The position numbers and the translations under genes are program-made. The notes under the pieces were generated by a model that was given only the letters and a program-made list of their open reading frames with translations, was not told the DNA's origin and made no database searches. Positions 52,720 through 64,000 of a stretch of DNA of 64,000 nucleotides are shown here, one piece after another. Source of the DNA: Lepus europaeus (taxonomy: Eukaryota > Chordata > Mammalia > Lagomorpha > Leporidae); the NCBI RefSeq assembly GCF_033115175.1, contig NC_084837.1, positions 64,751,266 through 64,815,265 of the forward strand, given 5' to 3'. Positions within the stretch are counted from its first letter, which is position 1. Each line of letters starts with the position of its first letter.

Positions 52720-54377
52720 ACTAGATTATAAAAATAAAATACAAAATAATTTTAAAACAGAACTTAAAACACTGTACAAAGCTTTAATATGATACAAATG
52801 GGAAAATTAAATAAATAATTACATTTTTATGTACAGATGGCCTATACAAAAGCACTCCATGTTTCTGCCAATACTCTGAGTCCTTGGTCGCCTGAGCAAA
52901 ATTGCACGAAGGGAGCTGCCTGGAGGGAAAGGGACACAGCTTTGGAGGTATTTCAGCAGTTTCTCACCCCTCTCATGGAGAGAGAGAAAAGTGGAAGTAT
53001 GAAAGTCCTCTAATTGTTTTTTTTTTTTTAACGAAAGAATTCTTTTCAGTTTATGGTTGAATCTGATTTAACAGCTGCCCAAAGCTTTTAACTTTCAAGA
53101 TTTATATTTACTTCAAAACTGATCCCCCCTCACCTTCCTCTTTTTTCCTGACAGCTGGGAACTTCTAATAATCCAATGAAATAGGCGCTGGCTATTTTAG
53201 GAAAGGAGCCAGAGCGAAGACCAGGGCTGGGGATCAGGGAGAAGCAAGGGAGGCTCAAGCCTTAGTCATCTATCTCTTTACTCGGTCCCCACATCCAAAG
53301 CCTGAAGTGGCCCACTGCTGTCATTTCTTTTTATCTTCTTATCTTTGTATTTCTAAAAGCTTTTTATCTTGGTGAGCTAATTTATCTGATGAGCAGTTTA
53401 AAAAGAAGATTGAGATGAAAGTCCCAAGGCTTTCCCCTCCCCGGTAGCTCCCTAAGGTCAACCACAAACAAGCTGTGGTAGACTTGTTTATTCCTTTTAG
53501 GTGAGTCCAGGTACAGTGTGCTGTTCATGAATTTTTAAGGATTTAAACAATTGTAAGAGGGGGAAAAAACATCTGGCAGAGCTAATGTATATTAAAACTC
53601 AGTTTACTCAGTTTTTAGGTGAGCGAACACTTATGTACACAATATGAAACAATATTAAACTATTTAAAAGACAAAGTTCCTATCCACCATTTGTGTAAAA
53701 TTATGTTGTCTGCAAATTTGATAGTCACATGGGCTCATCCAATGCTGCTGTCTAGGTCAAGGGACCCAGGAGCCCTGGCCCTGAGTATCTGGAACACAGG
53801 TCAGCATCATCAGAGCACCCACTACCACTTTCAATTAAAGAGGAGGCAGGAACCTGTTAAGGTGCACAGGGCAATGAAAGGAAAGGTTTCACTTCTTTTC
53901 CATGTCTCCTCAAGACCAGGGTCTAGCAAAGTCTAAAGAAATAATAGAATCATTACAAAGTAAAAATTTTTATTATCAGTTTTGAGATTGTATTGAATCT
54001 CTACTTGATCCTTGATCCTGATCTTGTCACATAGATCCAGATTTGTTCCAGGGAAATAACTGAACTTTAAGCTTACCTATTCTGAAGGCAGGAACAGAAG
54101 TGGAAAAATGTATTGATGGGTCAAGACTTTAAGGTCATCTTTCCATGTCCAGCCAGGGATTACTCGGAGCAAAGTGTACAGCATCCAAATTCCCCTGTAA
54201 GGGGAGAGATCTTTGTCCCATGTCCTGGATCTACCTTAAGAACTACAGATTTCCCCAGTTATCTCCTGCAGTTCTCCCTGGCAGTGTTGGACAACAGATT
54301 TTGAAAGTTCCTGAGATTATTTGGCTTAAATTTCTCCTAATTTCAGATGGATGGCCACAATATTAAGGATCCCCAGT

Positions 54378-54716
54378 GGGGGCCAGCACTGTGGCACAGC
54401 AGGTTAAAGCCCTGGCCTGAAGCGCCGGCATCCCATATGGGTGCCAGTTCTAGTCCTGGCTGCTCCTCTTCTGATCCAGCTCTCTGCTGTGGCCTGGGAA
54501 AGCAGTGGAAGATGGCCCGAGTCCTTGGGCCCCTGAACCCGCATGGGGGACCCGGAAGAAGGACCTGGCTCCTGGCTTCGGATTGGCGTAGCTCTGGCTG
54601 TTGTGGCCATCTGGGGAGTGAACCAGCGGATGGAAGACCTCTCTCTCTGTCTCTACCTCTGTCTGTAGCTCTGTCTTTCAAATAAATAAGATAAATCTTA
54701 AAAAAAAAAAAAAAAA
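54378..54716 (+). mobile_element. CSINE inside the TTBK2 3' UTR
   Basis: Starts GGGGGCCAGCACTGTGGCAC and ends AAATAAGATAAATC with a poly(A) tail. The flanks GATCCCCAGT and GATTCCCAAT are a slightly decayed target-site duplication. It is antisense to TTBK2, so the transcript would carry a poly(U) run and the reverse SINE. Confidence 0.9.
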
Positions 54717-57700
54717 GATTCCCAATGACAGGAGTTTCTGCCCTACTTCCACATCTTCAAGGAACACACCCAGGTATTACTGGATGAGGACCTTGGATTT
54801 TCCATGCATTCCACCCTCCTATATGGTCTGAAGACTAGAACTGCCTCTAGTTTCCAAGTTATGGTATTAATAAATATGCACCTGTGGTTTCTACACTTCG
54901 GTATATGTTGACATGTAAGGATGATCATAGTAGTTACATGCCTTAATCTGTAATGCTTTTTGTGTTAAGTCATGGAGATAAGCAGTTTTTCTGCCAATAC
55001 ACTGTCTTTAGCACCAAACTCAAGAAAGTTGTCAACCACTGTCGCCTAGGTAATACATTCCTCCCCTTAGGCAAAATCCCCACACATCTATGGTAAATGC
55101 ACACAACAGAAATGAGATTTTAAAAGGGTGAACACAAACAACTTAATTCCAAAATTGACATAAGAAATGGTTCACTAAGATATGCCATGTTTTGAGGGAG
55201 AGATAAAAGAATGAAGTTTTTAAAATGTGAAAAACTTTGCTCTCCAAGGCTAAATCTAGACTTATCTACAAATATATTTTCAAATAGCCAGGGTAAGATG
55301 CATTTTTTCCCTAAGCCACTGAAGTTCTGAATTCTGGATCCTGGTTCTCCTATCACCAGTTCCTAATGTTAATTAGGAACACGGGATCATCTGTTCTTGG
55401 GGGGACTAAAAGCATCTGTTTTTAATTCAAAGCTTATTTGGTATAGAAAAACTAATTATGGTTTTAACTATCTGTGTCTGGGTTTATAAAACATGCACCA
55501 ATGTACACTTTTTCCTGTGGACTGACGGCAACCATACACAGACTGGCATAAAAATCTGTGGCCTGGAAGGAACCTCTGATGACTACTCTGGACCCCGAGT
55601 TCCCATAGCAGCGAGGAGCTCAGCATAAAGATACTGCACACCTAGAACACTGAGTAGTCAGCAGCGGAGAGTTATTTAGTATTTTTAAGAAAATAACGTA
55701 AAGTAGATAATGACTATAGTGGGTCTCAATTTTGCTACTTATTTAGGACTTGAATAACTTGGCAACTTTTACAAAAAAACATTCACTTCATAACATGCAA
55801 CTTAAAAACCAGGATATGTAACAATGCCACTGTCAGCAAGGCCAGCTTGCATAAGAGAGTTGAGAATGAGAGTGCCTACCTGCCTAAGGCTTAATATTCA
55901 AAGATACTTATAATCTGTTGTAAGGTTAAATTTGATATGACCCAATTTTCTTTTTTTGTTCACCATACATTAAAGTATAAAAGAGGCTACTATGTGGGGT
56001 TTTAATATTTCACCCAGTTGATAGACTCTGGAGATTTGGTAGCATAAATCAGGAGAAGCACTAGCTAACGGAACTCAGCTGTTGTTAATTCTGCCTTCCA
56101 CGCCAAGTAATTGCAGGGACTGGACAAGACAGGGCAGGGGTGAGTGTGACGAGGTAAGCTGCCATTCTGTAGTGACAGGAGAATCCAGGAGGTACTTTGA
56201 CCTTCAAAACATAATCTTCATTTTGCCCCATGCTACTTTTATTATAATTTGGTTTAATTTTGGCTATATCCCTCATCTTAGGTAAAATAACCAAACCCAT
56301 TTAAAATTATCTGGATGATCTATGTCACTGTAATCTGAAATATGCCATCACTAAAAAAAAGAAAAATAAAGAACTAAAACAGAAATTAAATACCTCAGTC
56401 TCTGTATCATACTTTAGGATAAAAACAAAAATCCAGGGGTCAAAAGTGCTTGCTTAGGGCTGCTGACTTATATTTTTAGCCTGAGAGACAGCCAACACTG
56501 AAAAGCACTAACAATGCTTTTAAAAACCATAAAGTAAATCCCTATACAGGATAGTACTGTTAAGGGGATATACTGATATATAGATATAATTTGTTTCTTT
56601 TGAAACTATCAGAGCAGAAACATCTTTGGTTAAGTCTTTCCTCTACATGCAAAATAAAATATTCTTACACAATGAGGTGGTTTGTCTCTGGATCTTCATG
56701 AGTTTGTCAGTGCAATTCAATAAGGGAACAACACAGTGAAAGGGTGGGAAGAAAAATGGAAAGAAGGAGAGGAAACATTCATTGCCATGTTGTCATCACT
56801 GTCTGCAGAAAAATACCCATTAGAAATAAACACATACCACACTAATAGCTTCATCAGCTTTTCCAGTGGTTACTACTAGGCACGTTTCTGCCCAGAGGAG
56901 TCACAATTTAAAGCAGCTACATTTAGCACAATTAAGCTATGACCACAGAAAAAAGATAATTTCTTAATTAGTTCCCAATCCCACCCCCCCCAACAAGATA
57001 AAAGTGAGGTGAAACAGGAGAGTAAGATGGAATTTTTAAAAAGAAAAGTTTAAAAAAATCAATTTATGTCAAGACCCATGATTATCATCCCAGTTCACCC
57101 ACTCTAGCCTTAAGGATAGAACAACGTGATTATCATGACGGATGTTTGAACCAGTATTACAGCATATTCCAGGGATTCTTCACCCTAGTCAAATCTTTTT
57201 TAAATGAAATTTAACCCATCTTGGCTTGTTAGAATCTGCCAACCCTTGTACTATGCACAGGGACGGCAAGAAGAATTTGAGGTGTCATATGCCAAGAACA
57301 TTTTTAGAAAATGAAGATAGGCAAGGCCCAAGTGTACACGAGGCACACAATAGAAAAGGAATTTCACCATCTGTGGTCTTGAAATTACAAATGGAGAATG
57401 AGAAATAATGAGTTTATATAAGCATATGTCTCTATATTTATAAATATTTATATAATTTACCATGAAGACATGCAAGTAGTGTTACAGCAGCTATTATACA
57501 ATATAATACAGAAGGATTGGTCTTTCAATATTACAACTGCTTTAGATAAACAGCAAATATGTCTTATCTATTGCATTCCTCTGTAGTGCTTGAAACTGGA
57601 GAGAATTTAAGATTCCACATTAAGCTATGTTTCTGATGGGAGACCTTATATGCCTCAATAGTGTTTATAGTTTATTTTTTAAAAAGTTAACACAGATAAA

Positions 57701-59264
57701 GAGAACAAGGATAGTTCAGTGCAGCTTCAGGGCAGCTTTGATGCAGCATTAGAATAGGTTCACATGGTGAGGAAATAATTTCTTCCTTTTTTTTGTTTTC
57801 CAATTCAACCATAGTAGGTTTGGCAGCAAAGACAAGGTCAAAGAAAAGCACAGATGTTTGCTAGAAGGCAAATTTCAACAGCAAGCAGGCCAATTTACCT
57901 GACCTTAATAAGGTCTGTACAACACAAACACCTAGAGAGCAGAAAGGAGCCCATTTTAAAAGTCTAGTATGCTTTAATTTTGCCTGATTTCTATTAGCAG
58001 AAGAGTGACATTAGAATAAATATGATTCTCCTTATAGCTTCATAACTTGAGATTACATGGAAATCAGGCCAAGAAGCCCAACTACTGAACAAAAGCAAAG
58101 GAGAAGCAGGTAATAAAACATTAAAAGAAAAAATATTTAGCCTACATTTATTTCCCCAGATACTCATTCCTTATTGGTGAAATGTATAAAATACAAAGAA
58201 CAAGGATTATAAACCTCAACAACATACTTAATTTCTTTCTATTTTCCTTTCTAAATCTCTAAAAGCATAAAGTCACATTCCAAAGCATGTGCTTCCCTGT
58301 TATCATCCTTAGAGGTTGGTAGTAGAAATAGCTGGTACCTAGGAGACTGAAGGAAGCAGTCTGCTCTGGTCACTTTTCCTTCCACAGGGAGGAAACTGTA
58401 CAGGGAGAAAGAGGGCCCCTCTATCTTGAAGGATTGTCACCTGAATCTTGATCCCTCTCTCTCCAGACCCTAAAGCCTGCAAAGTAGTTCTAGTTAAACT
58501 TTTCTTTCCTTTACCTAAGTTTCTCAGTTATTTTTCACAATAAAGGTGTACTGGGTAAATAACTGTTGTGCCAATGAAAGATACTGGGGGACTAAAAAAA
58601 GGTAAATAGATTTGAAATTATCAGCATGTGTGCTAAATCCCTATTGGGATGCACTGTTAAAATAAGCGAATCTGGGTCAGGAGAGAAGCAGTAGCTTTTT
58701 AAAAAAAATGTGAAATCCAAGGAGGGTATCAGGAATGAGGCAAAGTAAAGGTGTGGATTCTCACACACTAAAAAGACACACAAGCCAAATATTCAGGAGT
58801 GTGCTTCCCTGGCAACAGGCTTCCTGCATACTGTAGTATCCAAGTAATGACTCTCTTAGGTTAGGAAATTTTGAATGAAAATATCAACAAGAAGTTTCAC
58901 TTCTGCTATATAATCTTTGAGCAGAAGCTTAAAAAATTAGGTGAAACCCCTTAAAATTCCATTCTGTCTCCTCCTCTCAACTCTTGTTTCGAAGACAGCT
59001 ATAAAATGTGAGCTCATTTAATGAGTTTCCTCCCCCTTAGACTTTGCTGGATTGTCCCTTCCATACAAAGGCATTGACTCTTGATCTGCTTGCTGCCTGC
59101 CTTAGGTCATTCCATATATTTATGTCTTCTTATAAATAACTGATCGTGTTACTTTCTTTTGCAAAAGATCAACACTGGTTTTTTTAAATAGACAGTACAG
59201 AGACACACATGCATCAGGCTTAGGAGGAAGATCTCACACCTTTCCAAGAGATGCAGCTTGGCTC

Positions 59265-59747
<483 letters not shown>

Positions 59748-59859
59748 TTATTCTCATTTTAAGTCATTTCAAGTATCTTGAAAAGTCACTATGTCCCAGT
59801 CATAATATGCATGATGTGTGAAAAAAAATCAGAGGACATACTAACAGGACCCAGAGTTA

Positions 59860-60010
59860 ATCTTTCACACACTAGTTATACGAGCTTAGGCAAACTATGT
59901 AACTTCTCCTGGCTTTCACTAGGAATAGTTTTCTCTCACAGGATCACTCAATAGACCAAATGCAGTAACTCAGCACTTAACTAATGGTGGTTCCCTTCCT
60001 TGTATGACAG
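59860..60010 (+). mobile_element. MIR remnant
   Basis: Core pattern ACTAGTTATACGAGCTTAGG, CAAACTATGTAACTTCTCCT and later ACTCAGCACTTAACTAATGG matches MIR order. Diverged. Confidence 0.5.
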
Positions 60011-60799
60011 GTTTGCTCTTCCAATTTTAGTATTAACTTAATGAATATGCTCTAGCATGCTGAAAGAAAACATAAGGCTGTTAGGACAGGAATTTTACAA
60101 ATATTAAACCTCTCAATATAAGTTTGCAACATGAACTACACTCACCAACAAGAGGAGCTACAGATAAAAGTGTATTTAGACTTCATTTAATAATTTTCAA
60201 ACAAAAGAGTAGTTATAGATTCCTCTGGACCTCAGTTTCTGCTCGTCAGTAGCCTGGGACTCAGGAGGGGGTGGGTGAGGGCTGACAGTACCCCCTTCCT
60301 GGCAACAGAGCTTGTGCTAAAGAATATTCATCTGAATAGCAATGTCTTCTCTGCCTTAACTGTATGTCTGGCTTTGGGAATCAAATAAAATGGCATTTAT
60401 AAAGGTGTTCAATAAATGACAAGGCACCCTACAAGAGGACTTTGGGAGTTATAATTAATAATGTGGTAAATAAAACTATGGTAATTGAAAACATACAACA
60501 AAGAAATACAAGCAAACAAATAGAAGACAGCATTAAATCCAAAATGTCCCCATGTTTCTGTGGGAAATATATATTGCGAGAGCACTATTTGGGAAAAAAA
60601 AAAAAAAAACACTTCACACCATATAAAATAAAATTCCAATGAATTAGAAATCTATACACAACATGTAAAATTTTATAATATTGATAGAAGTCATAAAAGA
60701 AATTCAGTTACATGAACACTAAACTTTTCTATCATGCAAAAGGCACCATAACCCCAAGACAAAAGGCAAACAACAGTCTAGGACAAAATATCTTCAGGG

Positions 60800-61065
60800 A
60801 TAGGTATTTGGTCCAGTTCCATATCAGAGTACCTTGGTTTGAGTGTAGGCTCTGATCCAAATTCCAGCTTCCTGCTAATGTTCATTCTGGGTAGCAGCGA
60901 ACAATGGCTCAAGTAGTTGGGATCCTACCAACATGTAGGAGACCTGGACTGAGTTCTTGGCTCCCAAGCTTTAATTCAGCCATTGGAGGAACTTGGAGGA
61001 GTGAACAAGCAGATAGCACCTCCCTCTCCCCCCACCCCTGCCTCTCAAATAAATAAATAATTTAA
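60800..61065 (+). mobile_element. CSINE (old, plus strand)
   Basis: Diverged copy with GGGTAGCAGCGAACAATGGC, AGGAGACCTGGACTGAGTTC and a CTCAAATAAATAAATAATTT tail. Confidence 0.7.
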
Positions 61066-61232
61066 ATATTCAGTATATTTTGCAGACAAAGGGATTAACA
61101 ATTAAGAAAAACAACCTATTTGAGTGATATAAATAGAGCAAACAACTCATAAGAGCAGCTCCAATAAAAACACAGTTAAAAAATGTTGGTTTGTGAATAA
61201 TCAGATACAAATTAAAACAAAAAGATAAACAG

Positions 61233-61489
61233 CAGGCCGGTGCTATAGCTTAGTGGGTGAATCTGCCACCTGCAATGCCGGCATCCTCTATGGGCACCGG
61301 TTCGAGTCCTGGCTGCTCTACTTCCAATGCAGCTCCCTGATATGGTCTGGAAAAGCAGTAGAAGATCCAAGTCCTTGGGCCCCTACACCCACATGGGAGA
61401 CCTGGAAGAAGCTCTTGGCTCCTGGCTTTGGATTGGTACAGCTCTGGCCGTTGTGGCCTTCTGGGGAGTGAACCAGCAGATGGATATTT

Positions 61490-61520
<31 letters not shown>

Positions 61521-61611
61521 ATCTCTCCCTCCCTACCTCCCTGCCTCTGCCTCTCTATAACTTTGCCTTTCAAATAAATAAACAAATCAACAAATCTTAA
61601 AAAAAAAAAAA
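61233..61611 (+). mobile_element. CSINE (plus strand)
   Basis: Starts CAGGCCGGTGCTATAGCTTA and has a long TC-rich tract and the tail AAATAAATAAACAAATCAAC. AAAAGATAA-type sequence flanks both ends. Confidence 0.88.
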
Positions 61612-61639
61612 GATAAGCTGATCCCAATCCCATCCAATT

Positions 61640-61860
61640 TTAAGTGATTTGGGTTGAGCATCCCTAATCTGAGCATCTGAAGTCTAAAATGCTCCAAAAC
61701 TGAAACTTTTTGAGCATGGTACCACAAGTGAGAAATTCTAAACCAAAGAACTCTGTATCATGTACAAAATTATTCAAAATACAGTATAAAATTACGTTTA
61801 GGCTATATGTATAAGGTGTACATGAAACTTAGTTTAAAAACCTAGAAATAACCAAAATAT
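61640..61860 (+). mobile_element. Tigger-like DNA transposon remnant
   Basis: GGGTTGAGCATCCCTAATCT, AATGCTCCAAAACTGAAACT and ATATGTATAAGGTGTACATG follow the order of common Tigger/MER44-type elements. The family is approximate. Confidence 0.5.
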
Positions 61861-61924
61861 ATATTAATAGGAAAACTATTCAATAATTTTTAGTATATCT
61901 GCATATGAGGTATTTAAATTCATT

Positions 61925-62243
61925 TTTAAAGGCTTATTTAGTTTGAAAGAATTGCTGAGACAGAGGGAGAGACAGACATATCTCCCATTTGCTGGTTCAC
62001 TTTCCAGATACCCTCAATGGCCAGCATTAGGCCAGGTGAAGCCAGTAGCCGGGAGCTTCATCTGAGTCTCCCACATGTTGGTAGAAGCCCAAACACTTGG
62101 AGGCCATCTTCCGCTGCTTTTCCCAGGCCATTGGCTGCTGGATTGGAAGTGGAGCAGCAAGGACACAAACTGGCACCCATATGGGATGCTACTGGTGCAG
62201 GCGGTGGCTTTACCTGCCACATCACAAAGTGGGCACCACATGA
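61925..62243 (-). mobile_element. CSINE (minus strand)
   Basis: Reverse copy from AAAGGCTTATTTAGTTTGAA to CACAAAGTGGGCACC. Confidence 0.8.
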
Positions 62244-62375
62244 AGTATTTTTAAGAGAATGAGATAGAAGTACTCGTACCAATATGGCCAGATAATTGAG
62301 ATATAATAAGTAAAAGGAGCCACATGTAGAATAATATTATCTGATTTTTATTAAAAGAAAAAAATTCCCAACACT

Positions 62376-62378
62376 GTA

Positions 62379-62411
<33 letters not shown>

Positions 62412-62412
62412 T
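62376..62412 (+). repeat. (TG)n(TA)n microsatellite
   Basis: About ten TG units followed by about eight TA units; a compound dinucleotide repeat, probably length-variable. Confidence 0.95.
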
Positions 62413-62454
62413 TGAGAAGGGATATGAAAGTGGCTTTACTTTATATATTTCTTT

Positions 62455-62768
62455 TTTAAAAAAAGATTTATTTTTTATTTATATGAAAGGTAGAGTTACA
62501 GAAAGAGTAGGAGAGACAGAGAGAGATTTTCCACCCACTGGTTCTCTTCCCAAAAGGCTGCAATGGGGCTAGGCCAGGCCAAAGCTTCTTCCAGGTCTCC
62601 CACATGGTTGCAGGGGCCCAAGTACTTGAGCCATTTTCCACTGCTTTCCCAAGCACATTATCAGGGAGGTAGATCTTAAGTGGAGCATCCAAGTCTCAAA
62701 CTGGAGCCCACATGGGATGCCAGCATCACAGGCAGAAGCTTAACCTGTTATGACACAATGCTGGCCCC
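62455..62768 (-). mobile_element. CSINE (minus strand)
   Basis: Reverse copy from AAAAAAAGATTTATTTTTTA to CACAATGCTGGCCCC. Its middle is shortened at AGGCCAAAGCTTCTTCCAGG. Confidence 0.83.
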
Positions 62769-62844
62769 ACTTTACATATTTCTGTATTACTTAAATTTTT
62801 TTCAAGAAATTAGTTATTTTTGTAATTTGAAAATACCAACAAAG

Positions 62845-63206
62845 ATTTTTTAAAAGACTTGATTATTTATTTGAAAGGCAGAGATACAGAGAGAGAAGGG
62901 TGGGGAGAGAGAGAAAGAGAGAGAGGGAGAGAGAGAATGAGAATGATTCTTCCATCCGCTGGTTCACTCCCTCAAATGGTCACGTGGCAGGGGCTGGGAT
63001 AGGCCGAAGTCAGGGGCCAGAATTTCTTCTGGATCTCCCACATGGGTACATAAGCCCAAGTACTTGGGCCATCTTCCATTGCTTTCCCAGGTTCATTAGC
63101 AGGAAGCTGGATGGGAAGTGGAGCAGCCGGGACTTGAAACAGTACCCATATGGGATGCAGCACTGCAGGGAGTGGCTTTACCAGCTTTGCCACAGTGCCA
63201 ACCACC
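62845..63206 (-). mobile_element. CSINE (minus strand) with GA-rich tract
   Basis: Reverse copy from TTTAAAAGACTTGATTATTT to CACAGTGCCAACCACC, with an impure (GA)n tract at 62888-62942. Confidence 0.85.
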
Positions 63207-63837
63207 CAATAAAGACTTTTTAAGGTATGATATAGTAACCAGCTCATTAATATGGTTATAGGCAGAAATTGTAAGTACTTCCAATATCTTCAATACCAGG
63301 AATTTGTCTCCCCATCTAAACACAATTGGACTGGCAGAATCTGTCTGATATAACTATTTTGAACATCTATAGAGTCTATTAAAGGCTTGCAAGTTCCAGC
63401 AGAAGGCTTGGACTTTAAATCACACTTAATTTTGGAAAATTTCAGATCTGAACACAGCAGCAGCTATACCCATTCCCACACTATCAGCCCATGGCAGACA
63501 GCTGTGCACTTGTTCCCAGAGCAACTTGTGTAGAGCTTGCAGGAGACAGGGAGGTTAAAAACATTCCTGTGCTCCCATTAAAGATCTGTGCTCTGATCGC
63601 TCACTGCTGCTTCTGATTACAGAGGGACAGAGAGGGAGGCAGTCATTCTTAAATCTTCCATGTTGCAAGCCTTTTCTCCTCAGGCTGAGGTCATTTCCAG
63701 GGGATTTAAATAGCCAGTGCCCTTTTTTCTCCCCTACATTTTTCTTCTTTCCCCTTTTGGAAGCCATACATTAGAGTAGGACATCCAAAAGCAACCACAT
63801 GCACAGGGGAAATTAGAATCACTACACAGGACTAGGA

Positions 63838-64000
63838 GGGGAGGTGGGGAGTTGTGGCACAATGGTTTAAGCCACTAATGCAGGTTCAAGTCCTGGCTGC
63901 CCCACTTCTGATCCAGCTCCCTGCTAATAAATCTGGGAAGGCAGTGGAATTTGGCCTAGGTACCTGGGCCTCTGCTACCCACATGGGAGACCAGGATGGA
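63838..64000 (+). mobile_element. CSINE cut by the window edge
   Basis: Plus-strand head half: GGGGAGTTGTGGCACAATGG, TTCAAGTCCTGGCTGCCCCA and 'ctacccacatgggagacc'. The rest lies outside the window. Confidence 0.82.

Larger units (their letters stand above)
52695..59264 (-). other. TTBK2: TTBK2 3' UTR (about 6.5 kb, predicted)
   Basis: AT-rich minus-strand sequence from the TTBK2 stop codon to a strong AATAAA near 52714. Apart from one CSINE it is free of recognisable repeats, unlike the introns, which supports a retained UTR. A UTR of several kb agrees with what I recall for human TTBK2. Several further AATAAA hexamers (for example near 53967 and 56235) could give shorter forms. Confidence 0.75.

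Overview
The window is mammalian nuclear DNA, almost certainly from a lagomorph (rabbit or hare). The introns and intergenic DNA carry about 35 copies of the lagomorph-specific tRNA-derived CSINE family, plus rabbit-type L1 3' ends. Gene order and reconstructed proteins match human chromosome 15q15.2: STARD9 on the plus strand, then CDAN1 and TTBK2 on the minus strand. Gene names rest on recognising translated exons from knowledge of the families; no database search was run.

Layout. Positions 1-36.8 kb hold the 3' part of STARD9, a mitotic kinesin with a C-terminal START lipid-binding domain. Thirteen coding exons (2800 to 35502) include one giant 10,020-nt exon and are split by a 16.7-kb repeat-filled intron (16692-33363). 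The motor and FHA exons lie upstream of the window. Positions 36.8-39.2 kb are intergenic DNA with old DNA transposons and young CSINEs. Positions 39.2-51.7 kb hold the whole of CDAN1 (codanin-1). All 28 coding exons could be placed with matching splice sites and phases, giving 1230 codons before the stop. It starts from a TATA-less CpG-island promoter near 51.65 kb. Positions 52.7-64 kb hold the 3' end of TTBK2: a 6.5-kb 3' UTR, the last coding exon (59265-59727) and part of the last intron.

The three genes are neighbours by synteny and are not an operon. STARD9 stabilises pericentriolar material, TTBK2 starts ciliogenesis at the mother centriole, and codanin-1 restrains the histone chaperone ASF1. 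STARD9 and CDAN1 converge, with stops 4.6 kb apart. TTBK2 and CDAN1 run in tandem, with the TTBK2 poly(A) signal about 1.06 kb upstream of the CDAN1 start codon.

I found no new gene family, CRISPR array or unknown system. The points most worth a second look are an all-cytosine polypyrimidine tract at a STARD9 acceptor, a nested transposon stack at 23.1-28.2 kb, three CSINEs stacked in one T-rich site, a CSINE with an internal 56-bp tandem duplication, and a CSINE inside the TTBK2 3' UTR.
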